This document shows positions 35,849 through 44,490 of a DNA stretch of 64,000 nucleotides, one piece after another (the first letter of the stretch is position 1; the number at the start of each line of letters is the position of its first letter). The notes under the pieces are model-generated. The model worked only from the letters and a program-made list of their open reading frames with translations, did no database searches and had not been told where the DNA came from. Made by a program: the position numbers and the translations under genes. The stretch covers positions 1,768,615 to 1,832,614 of the forward strand of contig CP074575.1 in NCBI GenBank assembly GCA_018394315.1. Reading direction: 5' to 3'. This stretch comes from Mycoplasmatota bacterium. GTDB lineage: Bacteria; Bacillota_I; Bacilli_A; MAG-NZ.

Positions 35849-36168
35849 TCACCATTCCACACTAAATGGAACATTTTCTTTAAGTGTGTAGGTCTCACTA
35901 TTATATTCAAACCGAATTATAAATTCTGCTATGTATTCTCTACCCTTACTTTGGTTAAACTTACTTATGTCATCCGTATAAGTGAAATTATACGGAACTC
36001 CATTAGTGAGTTTTATTTGTGAGTCGGGATGATAAAGATAATCTTTAGTAGTTGAAGTGTATACATACTCATCATCCTGGTTCTTTATATCAATAGTTCG
36101 AATAATATTAATATTTTAATATTTATTTCGATTACTTCGCCATTATAATCTATATCATGTTTATTACA
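35849..36168 (-). pseudogene. C-terminal remnant of an unknown protein
   Basis: About 85 codons without a start read TIDIKNQDDEYVYTSTTKDY onward to ENVPFSVEW and a stop. A frame break near 36115 links them to DYNGEVIEIN in another frame. The segment is beta-rich and resembles the extracellular end of a lipoprotein. Family not recognised. It stands directly downstream of the HMA gene of the copper module and could once have been part of that operon. Confidence 0.55.
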
Positions 36169-36171
36169 TTC

Positions 36172-36585
36172 TTAATCTAACAATTCTACATCATAGCCTA
36201 TGATTTCAAGTAATTCTATTAATTCTTCTATTTCTTTATTGGTTTCATTTATTTTCAACGTTTGATTAGTTATATTAAACTCCAAATCTGATATACCTTC
36301 ACCTAAAAAGAAACTTCTTATTTCACTTTCAATATCTTCTTCAATTGGATTTAATATCTTCAATACTATTTGAGTATCCTTTGTTTTATAAGTTTTATCA
36401 ATTAAATATCCTGCTTTTTCTATTGCTTTATAAGCGTCTCTCACGCTAAGATCTCCTTCTTCAATCATGACAATATCATTAAGCATGTCAAATTTCACTA
36501 TTGAAAAGCCTGCAGAAATCAGCTCTGATTCGATCTTTAATCTACAATGCCCACATGCCATATTGACAACTTTTATTTCCTTCAT
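36172..36585 (-). CDS. Tandem heavy-metal-associated domain protein
   Basis: A 137-residue soluble protein made of two ferredoxin-like HMA folds. The first has the metal site MACGHCRLKIE (residues 9-19, MxCxxC). The second (about 70-137) keeps the beta-alpha pattern but has no cysteines, so it cannot bind copper in the usual way. Probably a copper chaperone or a regulator's metal sensor. Its ATG begins one base after the stop of cueP, so its translation likely depends on ribosomes that finish cueP and thus on reading of the TGA within cueP. Confidence 0.75.
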   Translation of the reverse strand: MKEIKVVNMACGHCRLKIESELISAGFSIVKFDMLNDIVMIEEGDLSVRDAYKAIEKAGYLIDKTYKTKDTQIVLKILNPIEEDIESEIRSFFLGEGISDLEFNITNQTLKINETNKEIEELIELLEIIGYDVELLD

Positions 36586-36586
36586 T

Positions 36587-37138
36587 TTATCTCAACTCCA
36601 TTGTAGTAAGACAAGTTAGATCACCATCAAACGTAGAAATAGTTGAAGTACTGCTAAGCCCATTATAATTTACAGTAATAGTACCTTCTATTTCTCTAGG
36701 TAACCAAAGTTCAAAGAACCCATTTCTCAAACTTGTAACTTCGTTATTAAATATTTCTTTACCATAGCTATCTTTTACAATAACCTCAAATCTTTTCTCA
36801 ACCAGTTCAGCTCTACATCCTGTAGCACTATGGATTAGTCAGGTATGAGTAGTGTTTTCATATGGAGCAACAGCTACATAAAACATTTCTTCAGGCATTT
36901 CGTACTTCAGCTCAACAGAACCTGATCGTATGACTAGTTTGTCATCATATACTGAAGCACCCACATCCTTTATTGAAGTAGACATTTCTCCCAATTTGTA
37001 AATAATCTCCTCTATTGAAAGTTCCTCAATTCCTAGATTTTCTTTTAATTTTAACTCATCCGAAATTCCAGATTTAGTACATCCAGTTAATATTAGTACC
37101 AACACAAATATTATTACCAACTTCTTCACTTTAATCAC
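36587..37138 (-). CDS. cueP: CueP-like copper-binding lipoprotein with an in-frame TGA (selenocysteine candidate)
   Basis: Read through one TGA at 36839-36841, the frame gives 183 residues. Signal IIFVLVLILTGC has a lipobox. MPEEMFYVAVAPYENTTHT, then TGA, then LIHSATGCRAELVEKRFEV, and at the end NGFFELWLPRE and LTCLTTMEL are the signatures of CueP, an extracytoplasmic copper binder. I expect a conserved Cys at the TGA position (pattern THxC..HS...C). After TGA the frame is intact for 82 codons. A stem (CUACA/UGUAG extended by AGU/GCU) with a GGA loop starts 9 bases after UGA. Either selenocysteine or a very young nonsense mutation. Start GTG after AGGAAG. Confidence 0.7.
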
Positions 37139-37153
37139 TACTTCCTATAGATT

Positions 37154-37336
37154 TTACTTATTAAAATTACTATTACTTTTGGATTTTTTCGTACATTCGG
37201 TATGCTTGCACATATCACAATCAATCTCAATTTCTATACCATCAGGAGCAGGGGTATTGTTATTAAGTAAATAAGAACCAATATATATTGCTACCATACC
37301 TAAAACAAATAAAACGACAATAAGATTTTGAATCAT
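37154..37336 (-). CDS. Small membrane-anchored protein with a CxxC...C metal-like motif
   Basis: A 60-residue protein: one N-terminal membrane helix (LIVVLFVLGMVAIYIGSYLL), then IEIDCDMCKHTECTKKSKS with three cysteines in a CxxCxxxxC spacing. The rest is polar. AAAGGAGTG before the inner ATG (M4) sets the start. It precedes cueP by 15 bases, so both are cotranscribed. A role in binding copper at the outer membrane face is inferred from motif and context; no named family. Confidence 0.65.
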   Translation of the reverse strand: MIQNLIVVLFVLGMVAIYIGSYLLNNNTPAPDGIEIEIDCDMCKHTECTKKSKSNSNFNK

Positions 37337-37427
37337 TGTCTTCACTCCTTTCTACTTTTGTTTATATTCTATTATATAAATATGAACAGAATATGAATTA
37401 TTAGATTGATATATTCTTCATAAGAAA

Positions 37428-37451
37428 AGGAGTGTCTATACACCCCTAAAA
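37428..37451 (-). terminator. Terminator after the Met/His-rich protein gene
   Basis: Minus strand: GGGGTGT, loop ATAG, ACACTCC and TTTTCTTAT, nine bases beyond the stop codon. Confidence 0.75.
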
Positions 37452-37459
37452 TATATATA

Positions 37460-38116
37460 CTAGAATCCTCTAGAAGATCTGTAACTAGTATTTCTTCTAT
37501 AATTATTATATGAACCATGGCAACTACCGTAGAATCTACTATTAGATCCGTATCCATTCATAAATCCACCCATGTAATCGCCATATCCGTAATAGTCTAG
37601 TCCTAATTCATTAGCTTTGTCTTCAACTAAAGAATCAATAGTTTCGCGAGCGTTAATTGTTTCTTCTTCACTCATACTCGCCCAGTCATATGAGAACATC
37701 AAGTTGTGCATATAATACATTAACTCTGTCTGTTCATCTGAAGCGTAACCATACATCATTCCTGGTCGAAAACCAGCCCCAAAATCAGGTAAGTCTAATC
37801 CAAGTTCGATTGCTTTTTGATCTAAGAGTTGATTCATTTGAGATTGTGCTTCCCTGATTTCTTCAGCAGTCATTGCCGAGAAGTCATAAGCCTCAATTAA
37901 TTCAATCTGATAGTCCATGAATTGTTTCATTTCTTCATCAATAAATAATCTGTTCATACCTCCATGCATACCAAACCCACCATATTCTTGTGTTTCTTCA
38001 AATCCTAATTTTTGAGTCGCCATATGATAATAATCTTTTACTTGATTTTGTACACCATCATATGTTGCTGCAAATCCTCCAGTTAATAATGAAATAGATA
38101 ATAATAAACCTTTCAT
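37460..38116 (-). CDS. Secreted Met/Gly/Tyr-rich protein of the copper module
   Basis: A 218-residue exported protein (signal LLLSISLLTGGFAATYDG). Two repeats of about 75 residues are visible: YDFSAMTAEEIREAQSQMNQLLDQKAIELGLDLPDFG and YDWASMSEEETINARETIDSLVEDKANELGLDYYGYG (given here as repeats, key elements AMTAEEIREAQ and SMSEEETINAR). Regions rich in Met, His, Gly and Tyr (GGFGMHGGMNR, FRPGMMYGYAS, YMGGFMNGYGSN) could bind Cu(I). Lies between copA/copZ and cueP. Function is inferred from composition and context. Two adjacent ATG codons are possible starts. Confidence 0.65.
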   Translation of the reverse strand: MKGLLLSISLLTGGFAATYDGVQNQVKDYYHMATQKLGFEETQEYGGFGMHGGMNRLFIDEEMKQFMDYQIELIEAYDFSAMTAEEIREAQSQMNQLLDQKAIELGLDLPDFGAGFRPGMMYGYASDEQTELMYYMHNLMFSYDWASMSEEETINARETIDSLVEDKANELGLDYYGYGDYMGGFMNGYGSNSRFYGSCHGSYNNYRRNTSYRSSRGF

Positions 38117-38232
38117 CATATTCCTCCTTTCTTATTTTACTATTATATTATAGATAATAAATGTATAGTAAATATGAATTTCAATTTCCAATACGATTTA
38201 GAGAACCATCATAGAGCAAGCTCTAAATTACA

Positions 38233-38268
38233 AAAACCCCGTTCTTTATAGAATCGAACAAGGGTCTT
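38233..38268 (-). terminator. Terminator of the copA-copZ transcript
   Basis: Minus strand: CCCTTGTTC, loop, GAACGGGG and TTTTTG. About 95 bases beyond the stop codon of the CopZ-like gene. Confidence 0.7.
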
Positions 38269-38361
38269 AATTTATTTCTCAAGAAGTTTTCATAAACTGT
38301 TTTACAGTTTAGTAATTATTTTAGTTTTATTATTTCCTAACACTTGAATTACTAAATTTAT

Positions 38362-38715
38362 CTAATTGTTAACAATCTCCTCAATTTTCTCTTTACAACA
38401 TCCAAATTCAGAAACTCCGCAGTACTCTTCAATTTCTGAAACTGTAGTAGCTCCTTTTGAAATTGATTCTTCAATTTTAGCTTTACTAATGTTGTGACAA
38501 CAACATATGATTTCCTCAACTTCATTTTGACTAACAGTAAATCCTGCATCTTTTATAGTTTTTAAAATTATTTCCTCATTCTGACCGTTGAGTTCTACAT
38601 CAACAATTTTATCCTCTAAAGATATTTTATAACTTTCTATCCCTAAATCAATTAGCGCTTTTTCAATCTTTTCAGAACATGTTATACAGTTCATATCTTC
38701 TACTTTTACTTTCAT
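38362..38715 (-). CDS. CopZ-like copper chaperone: HMA domain fused to a BFD-like [2Fe-2S] domain
   Basis: A 117-residue protein. Residues 1-65 are an HMA domain with MNCITC. Residues 70-117 (IICCCHNISKAKIEESISKG, then YCGVSEFGCCKEKIEEIV) form a Bfd-like domain with the C-x-C and C-C pattern of a [2Fe-2S] cluster. Archaeoglobus CopZ combines the same two domain types in the opposite order and delivers Cu(I) to CopA. Here the gene directly follows copA (40 bases). AAGGAGTA before the ATG at 38715 decides the start. Likely a redox-active copper carrier. Confidence 0.78.
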   Translation of the reverse strand: MKVKVEDMNCITCSEKIEKALIDLGIESYKISLEDKIVDVELNGQNEEIILKTIKDAGFTVSQNEVEEIICCCHNISKAKIEESISKGATTVSEIEEYCGVSEFGCCKEKIEEIVNN

Positions 38716-38755
38716 TTTTGTATACTCCTTCTTATTGTAATTACTCATGTTACTT

Positions 38756-41224
38756 CTAATTTTCTGTTTTGAATCTCTTTAACCTTAATGCATTTAACAG
38801 TACAGAAATAGAACTGAAACTCATTGCTGCTGCAGCAAACATTGGATTTAACTTAGGCCCACCAAATGCAAAGAATAGACCAGCTGCTAGAGGTATTCCC
38901 GCAGAGTTATATGCAAATGCCCAAAATAAATTTTGTTTAATGTTTTTAATAGTGCTTTTACTAAGATGAAGAGCTGTTACAACGTCTAGTAAATCGCTTC
39001 TCATTAAAACTATATCGGCAGATTCCATGGCTACATCTGTTCCAGAACCTATTGCTATTCCTACATCTGCTTGAGCTAAAGCAGGAGCATCATTAATACC
39101 ATCACCAACCATAGCTACAGCCTTACCTAAGTCTTGAAGTTTCTTAACTTCATTCGCTTTATCTTCAGGTAATACTTCCGCTAAAACTCTATCAATTCCA
39201 ACACTTTCAGCAATAGCTGCTGCTGTACGTTTATTATCACCAGTAATCATCGTAACTTCAATACCTAACTGGTGTAATCTCTTTATAGCTCGAATACTAC
39301 TTACTTTTACAACATCAGCAACAGCAATGACACCTAATACCTGTTTCTCAGTAGAAACAAACATTGGAGTTTTACCTTCTTTAGCTAAGCGTTCAGAATC
39401 TTTCTTAAGAGATGTTATCTCAATATCTCTATCTCTCATCAATTTCTCGTTTCCAAGCAAGTAACTTTTCTTATTAACTTCTACTTCTATACCATGCCCT
39501 GGTATTGCATTAAATTTCTCAATTTGATATAAGTCAATATTTTTATTTGCTGCACCTCTCACAATAGCCTCACCTAGAGGATGTTCCGAGCTCTTTTCTG
39601 CAGATGCAGCTATCTTTAACAACTTTGTTTCGTCAAATTCATCTACAGTTATAATGTCTGTTAATTCTGGACGACCTTCAGTTATAGTCCCTGTTTTATC
39701 AAATACAATGGTATCTATTTTATGTGCAGTTTCTAACGCCACTCCACTTTTAATTAATACACCATTTTCTGCTCCTTTACCAGTTCCAACCATAATTGCA
39801 GTTGGAGTAGCAAGTCCCAGTGCACACGGACAAGCGATGACAAGAACCGATATGAAAATTGTCAGCGAAAAGACAACAGTGCTTCCAGTTATATACCAAG
39901 CAAATCCTGATATAATAGCAATTAAAAGTACTATTGGAACAAAATAACCACTAATAACATCTGCTAACTTAGCAATTGGTGCTTTAGATCCTTGTGCATC
40001 TTCCACAAGTTTTATAATCTGAGCAAGCGTAGTATCTTTACCCACTTTAGTAGCTTTGAACTGAATTGAACCAGTTTTGTTTATACTTGCACCAATAACA
40101 TGGTCACCAACATTCTTTTCAACCGGTATACTTTCCCCTGTAATCATTGCTACATCTACAGCAGTATTGCCTTTAGTAACTATCCCATCAACAGGAATCT
40201 TTTGACCTGGTTTAACAAGAACTATATCACCTTCTATTACATCGTCAATAGATACTTCTATCTCATTCCCATCCCTTATAATAGTAGCAGTCTTAGGGGC
40301 TAGACCCATCAATTTTTTTATCGCATCTGAAGTCTTCCCTTTAGCAATAGACTCTAAGTATTTTCCGAGTAATATTAACGTGATAATTACTCCTGCTGTT
40401 TCGAAGTATAAATCGCTTGCGTAAGCAATTCTCACTTCATAAGTTCCAGTTATAATCTTATATATAGCGAATAATCCATAAAGAATCGCTGCTCCAGTAC
40501 CTAAAGCAATTAAAGAGTCCATATTAGGTGAACGTTTCATTAATGTCTTAACGCCGACTACATAGAACTTATTACCAGCTATTATAACTGGTATTGTAAG
40601 CAATAATTGTACTAAGGCAAAATTAAGACTATGCTCCATAGGATCTAGAATACTAGGAATTGGTAGTTTCATCATATGTCCCATAGCTAAATAGAGTAAA
40701 GGAACTGTAAAAATCGCAGAAACTATAAATTTCTTCCACAATTTCTTCATCTCTAAACTCTTTCTTATTTTCTCCTCTTCATTACTATCGCTCTTAGATG
40801 AATCTAGTGGATTATAACCCGACTTTATTATAGAATCTCTCAACAATTTTTCAGTCACAACAGAGCCATCATATTTAATGTTAGCTGTTTCTGTTGCGAA
40901 ATTAACAGTAGCATTGATAACTCCATCAACATTACTTAGGTCTCTTTCGACAGTATTAACACAGGTTGCACATGTCATTCCTTCAATTTTTATAATAATG
41001 TTCTTAGATGCAACATCATCTTTAGCAATATATCCCGCTTTAGATACTGCTTGAATAATTTCATCATTATCTAAAATATCATTGTTATATTTCACGCTCA
41101 TTTTTTCTGTAGTTAAGTTAACTGAAACCTCTTTTACTCCATCTAGTTTAGATACTGCTTTTTCTACAGAACTAGCACAACTAGCACAAGTCATTCCACT
41201 CACTTTATATTTCTTAGTCTCCAT
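38756..41224 (-). CDS. copA: Copper-exporting P1B-type ATPase
   Basis: An 822-residue membrane pump. Two N-terminal HMA domains, GMTCASC (about 10) and GMTCATC (about 80), eight membrane helices, TGES actuator loop, ACPCALGLATPTA with the CPC ion site (about 466), DKTGTITEG phosphorylation site (about 510), HPLGEAI and GDGINDAPALAQADVG ATP-binding motifs. These are CopA features for Cu(I) export. GAGGTGTT precedes the ATG. Heads a transcript with the CopZ-like gene. The neighbouring sensor kinase and regulator probably control it. Confidence 0.95.
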   Translation of the reverse strand: METKKYKVSGMTCASCASSVEKAVSKLDGVKEVSVNLTTEKMSVKYNNDILDNDEIIQAVSKAGYIAKDDVASKNIIIKIEGMTCATCVNTVERDLSNVDGVINATVNFATETANIKYDGSVVTEKLLRDSIIKSGYNPLDSSKSDSNEEEKIRKSLEMKKLWKKFIVSAIFTVPLLYLAMGHMMKLPIPSILDPMEHSLNFALVQLLLTIPVIIAGNKFYVVGVKTLMKRSPNMDSLIALGTGAAILYGLFAIYKIITGTYEVRIAYASDLYFETAGVIITLILLGKYLESIAKGKTSDAIKKLMGLAPKTATIIRDGNEIEVSIDDVIEGDIVLVKPGQKIPVDGIVTKGNTAVDVAMITGESIPVEKNVGDHVIGASINKTGSIQFKATKVGKDTTLAQIIKLVEDAQGSKAPIAKLADVISGYFVPIVLLIAIISGFAWYITGSTVVFSLTIFISVLVIACPCALGLATPTAIMVGTGKGAENGVLIKSGVALETAHKIDTIVFDKTGTITEGRPELTDIITVDEFDETKLLKIAASAEKSSEHPLGEAIVRGAANKNIDLYQIEKFNAIPGHGIEVEVNKKSYLLGNEKLMRDRDIEITSLKKDSERLAKEGKTPMFVSTEKQVLGVIAVADVVKVSSIRAIKRLHQLGIEVTMITGDNKRTAAAIAESVGIDRVLAEVLPEDKANEVKKLQDLGKAVAMVGDGINDAPALAQADVGIAIGSGTDVAMESADIVLMRSDLLDVVTALHLSKSTIKNIKQNLFWAFAYNSAGIPLAAGLFFAFGGPKLNPMFAAAAMSFSSISVLLNALRLKRFKTEN

Positions 41225-41259
41225 AATAACACCTCATATTCTTCATATTCATAAAGTAA

Positions 41260-41645
41260 TCAATCGTTATTTACTTTTGGGTTTATATATTCAACATAAC
41301 GTACTGGGTATATTTTCTTTACTCTTCTATATACGAATATTGATATTCCAATGATTATCAATATAATTGACACAAATCTTGCTATCTGAATGGTTCCGAA
41401 CATTAAGCTTTCCGTTCTCGTATTTTCTATAAAGAATCTACCAACTGAATACCATATTAATTAAAATGATAAGTTGTCTTCTATTCAATACTTCTTTATG
41501 CCTCAGCATTTAATCGTAATTTTTCAACATCACGGTAACTTATTCATAATGCTACTAGAATACCTGATAAAATCGCTCTAGCATAGGACTGGATAAATAA
41601 AGGGCCAATCTGAATAGATTTCCTTAATGATAATAGCTCTTTCAT
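41260..41645 (-). pseudogene. lgt: Degraded prolipoprotein diacylglyceryl transferase (lgt) remnant
   Basis: Minus-strand reading, with frame breaks and stops, gives MKELLSLRKSIQIGPLFIQS near the start and [20 protein letters not shown] near the end, followed by a hydrophobic helix. These are start and end blocks of Lgt. The middle, including the catalytic region, is mostly missing, so two thirds of the gene is lost. It lies within the copper module; Lgt would modify the module's lipoproteins, but the cell surely has another copy. Confidence 0.72.
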
Positions 41646-41646
41646 A

Positions 41647-41808
41647 TTATTCACTTTGTACTTGTCTTATGTGTTTATAATCATCTATTGATATTTCATC
41701 TCTAGCAAGTCTTTCATTTAATATTTCAGAAGCACTTTTCAAAGATGGTTTATCTTTATAACCCGTATAAACAAATACTAACAAAATCAAGAACAGAATA
41801 ATCCTCAT
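41647..41808 (-). CDS. Small SHOCT-domain membrane peptide
   Basis: A 53-residue protein: a short hydrophobic N-terminus (IILFLILLVFVYTGY) and a SHOCT hairpin (SASEILNERLARDEISIDDYKHI). AAGGGGAAG before the ATG lies inside the end of the neighbouring SHOCT gene, so the two are coupled. It repeats the C-terminal pattern of that gene, suggesting a duplication. SHOCT domains oligomerise; role in copper response is unknown. Confidence 0.65.
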   Translation of the reverse strand: MRIILFLILLVFVYTGYKDKPSLKSASEILNERLARDEISIDDYKHIRQVQSE

Positions 41809-41810
41809 TT

Positions 41811-42152
41811 CTATCTTCCCCTTTCAATCTCAGATTTAATTCTATTATATTCTTCTATCGTAATATCTCCATTTGCTAGTCTATTGTCTAAGATTTTTTG
41901 AGCACTAACGTCTTTCTTTTCCACTTGGAAAATTAATCTGTAGATAAATGCTACTACAAAATAGATAATTACCCAACAAACTACTATCCAAATCATCCCA
42001 AATGGCCAATAACTACCACCATAATGTCCCATCATGTGGCCACCATAATAGTAATCACCTCTTAATACATTATTTGATTGATAATTGAGAAACCAAATAC
42101 CACCAAGTATCAACACTAATATAACTATAGTAAATATAACTATTTTTTTCAT
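41811..42152 (-). CDS. SHOCT-domain membrane protein of the copper module
   Basis: A 113-residue protein with two membrane helices (VIFTIVILVLILGGIWFL and FGMIWIVVCWVIIYFVVAFIY), a His/Gly/Tyr/Met-rich loop between them (YYYGGHMMGHYGGSYWPFG, possible copper site), and a C-terminal SHOCT hairpin (SAQKILDNRLANGDITIEEYNRI). Similar small proteins often accompany copper ATPases. AGGAGGAGA precedes the ATG. It lies after the kinase gene and before the small SHOCT peptide. Confidence 0.72.
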   Translation of the reverse strand: MKKIVIFTIVILVLILGGIWFLNYQSNNVLRGDYYYGGHMMGHYGGSYWPFGMIWIVVCWVIIYFVVAFIYRLIFQVEKKDVSAQKILDNRLANGDITIEEYNRIKSEIERGR

Positions 42153-42199
42153 CTTATCTCCTCCTACATTAATCTTATAAAATAACTATGAATAGATTA

Positions 42200-43465
42200 T
42201 TATTTAAACTCATTAAGGAATATTTTGAATTCTGTTCCAACTCCCTCTTTACTTAATACTTCAAGCTTTCCCCCTAAATCCAGTACAAGCAAGTTGACAA
42301 TATAAAGACCTAATCCAGATCCTTTTTTATGTAAATCAGTAGCACTTTCAACTCTATAATCCTTTTTAAATATATTTTTTAAGTGTTTATCTTGAATACC
42401 AATGCCTTTATCCTTTACAGAGAATATAATCATTTCACTCCTCTTGAGTGAGACCTCAACATAACTACTGGTTTTAGAATAGTAATAGCTATTTGATAGT
42501 AAATTGTAGATGATTCTAGAAACAGATTCCCTTTCACCTGTTATCATAATCCCTTCTTCTACATCTACCGATAAGTTGATATCTTTTGTATCAAAAACGT
42601 TTAGAAATCGCTCACAATGCTCTACTATCATTTCTGATAAATTAATTTCCTCCAAGATATACTCACTCTCGCAACTATTGACTGACTCAATTAGATTATT
42701 TAGTGTTGCAACTTCCTCTTTTAGTATTGTTAGAACGTCACCATTAATTTTAAGTCTATTAGATTCAACTCCTTCTAAATAACTCAATAATATTGTTAAG
42801 GGCGTCTTCATATCGTGTGTGATTGTTTGAAGCTCTTTTGTTCTAGATATCTTTAGTTTCGCATAATCATTGGTTATCCTATCAACTTCATTGTAAATTT
42901 CATGGAAATCTTGAAAATGAAATTCCTTATCTATAGTATCACTTTTGTTTATTTTCAATTTAAGTTTACTCATATCTTTCAAAACCTTATTAACCCTGAT
43001 CGAGATGTAATTATAATAGAAAATAAGACTTGCTATATAAACTACCAAGATAAAAAGATTAGTTACTAATAAAAATGTATTATTTAATAACGTATTTACC
43101 GAATAGGTACTGTCAATCAATACCTTACCCACTATTTCATCCTCTATATTTAGTGTGTATGATTTATAGTTACTTCCTATCAATTCAGTTTCATATAATA
43201 AGGAATCATTATAGAAGTACTTGATTGATGTGTTGTGAATATGTGAGTAGTGCTCGATGTATTCATTAACAGAATCTTTTCCATTATCTCTTATCATATG
43301 TTCCACTACCGAAGCAAAAGCTATTTCCTTTTGTACAGTTGAATGGTTTTCATAGTTGTTATTAAACAAAAATATTCCTATATTCATAATAAAGAAAATC
43401 AATGTAAACATTATACTTAGTTTTAGTACAAAATCTCTCTTGAAAAATCTTTTAAAGTCATTCAT
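42200..43465 (-). CDS. Sensor histidine kinase
   Basis: A 421-residue membrane kinase. Helices at about 15-38 and 125-150 frame an extracytoplasmic sensor domain of about 90 residues. DHp motif LQTITHDMKTPLTILLSYLEGV (phospho-His near 215), then N box IYNLLSNSYYYS, G boxes FSVKDKGIGIQDKH and KGSGLGLYIVNLL. It overlaps the upstream regulator gene by eight bases. The location beside copA and metal-rich proteins suggests copper or envelope stress as signal; the sensor domain shows no obvious Cys/Met site. Confidence 0.9.
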   Translation of the reverse strand: MNDFKRFFKRDFVLKLSIMFTLIFFIMNIGIFLFNNNYENHSTVQKEIAFASVVEHMIRDNGKDSVNEYIEHYSHIHNTSIKYFYNDSLLYETELIGSNYKSYTLNIEDEIVGKVLIDSTYSVNTLLNNTFLLVTNLFILVVYIASLIFYYNYISIRVNKVLKDMSKLKLKINKSDTIDKEFHFQDFHEIYNEVDRITNDYAKLKISRTKELQTITHDMKTPLTILLSYLEGVESNRLKINGDVLTILKEEVATLNNLIESVNSCESEYILEEINLSEMIVEHCERFLNVFDTKDINLSVDVEEGIMITGERESVSRIIYNLLSNSYYYSKTSSYVEVSLKRSEMIIFSVKDKGIGIQDKHLKNIFKKDYRVESATDLHKKGSGLGLYIVNLLVLDLGGKLEVLSKEGVGTEFKIFLNEFK

Positions 43466-44147
43466 CTAAATTACCTATAAACTTATATCCTAAACCATAG
43501 ATAGTCTTGATGAAAGAAGGATTCTTAATATCATCCTTTATTTTCTTTCTTATATTTTTAATATAGACATCAATAACTCTATCAAAGACATCTGAACCAT
43601 TGCCAAAACAATATTCCAACAATTGATCTCGAGTGAATATTTGAAAAGGATTTGAAGCTAGGTGTAATAGCACTCTATATTCATTACTCGTAAGTTCCAT
43701 ATCAGTATCACCTACTTTTATTATGTTGTTTTTAAGTGAAATTAATAATTTACCTCTGTTAAATGAAAGTATGTTTTTAACATTTTTGTTTCTCTTCTTA
43801 AGGAAATTTTTAATTTTTAGAAGTAGCTCATCACAGGAGAATGGCTTTACTATATAGTCATCTGCACCGATCTTCAATCCATATAATTTATCATCTATAT
43901 TAGTTTTAGCCGTTAATATAATAATATGGACATCTGAATTAACTCTTATCCTTTTAATCATTTCTTCACCTGATAATCCAGGAAGCATTAAATCAGATAT
44001 TACAATATCAATATCATAATTATTGAAAATTTCTAACCCTTCTTCCGCGCTAAGTGCTGAATAAACACTGTATCCTTCCTGCCCACAGTAAAGTGATATT
44101 AGGTTGTTGATTTTTTGGTTATCTTCGACTATCAAAATATTATTCAA
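43458..44147 (-). CDS. OmpR-family response regulator
   Basis: A 229-residue regulator. Receiver domain: ILIVEDNQ, DIVISDLMLPGLSGEEMI (phospho-Asp), IILTAKT, and KPFSCDELL. Winged helix: LTSNEYRVLLHLASNPFQIFTRDQLLEY and YIKNIRKKIKD...IKTIYGLGYKF. The start is TTG with AGAGGTG in front; an upstream GTG would lie inside that ribosome binding site. Pairs with the kinase by an eight-base overlap and is the first gene of the copper module after ssp repeat D. Confidence 0.9.
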   Translation of the reverse strand: MNNILIVEDNQKINNLISLYCGQEGYSVYSALSAEEGLEIFNNYDIDIVISDLMLPGLSGEEMIKRIRVNSDVHIIILTAKTNIDDKLYGLKIGADDYIVKPFSCDELLLKIKNFLKKRNKNVKNILSFNRGKLLISLKNNIIKVGDTDMELTSNEYRVLLHLASNPFQIFTRDQLLEYCFGNGSDVFDRVIDVYIKNIRKKIKDDIKNPSFIKTIYGLGYKFIGNLDE

Positions 44148-44335
44148 ATTTAACACCTCTACTTATAATTAATATAACCACTAATTATATGGGAAATGTG
44201 TTGTTTGAATATTATATAAAAAAAATACTGAGTATCAGTAGTTAATGTTTGTTATTTCCTATATATAATAACTCAAACGTATAGTCAAAATTTATGTGAG
44301 TTGAAGTGGTTTCTTAATATTGGAGTGGATTTTGA

Positions 44336-44490
44336 TTCTAAAGAAAGAAAGTTTTTTAAAACTTTCTTCTATATAATATTTAGTTTTATTTTAATTTATT
44401 ATTTTTTATATATCCCTTGACTTGGGGCAGCAGAACCCATTTGTTGCTGAGCCATAGAAACCAATCTATCTGTAGCTTCATAAACCACCA
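44336..44490 (-). repeat. ssp 3'-end repeat, copy D
   Basis: Almost identical to copy C and to the intact ssp 3' end: terminator hairpin plus [19 protein letters not shown] codons on the minus strand. Upstream it still shows GTTGGTGG before a few inserted bases, matching the SVGG codons of the intact gene, so the duplicated segment reaches at least that far. Confidence 0.88.

Noticed and set aside
36839-37138. A 99-residue lipoprotein as a complete gene
   Set aside because: Similarity to CueP continues in the same frame through TGA to 36587.
36587-37138. TGA read as Trp (Mollicutes code)
   Set aside because: Genes throughout use TGG for Trp and end normally at TGA, and Cys rather than Trp is expected at this position.
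37372-37557. Minus-strand frame of 61 codons
   Set aside because: Overlaps the end of the Met-rich protein gene and its terminator; no ribosome binding site.
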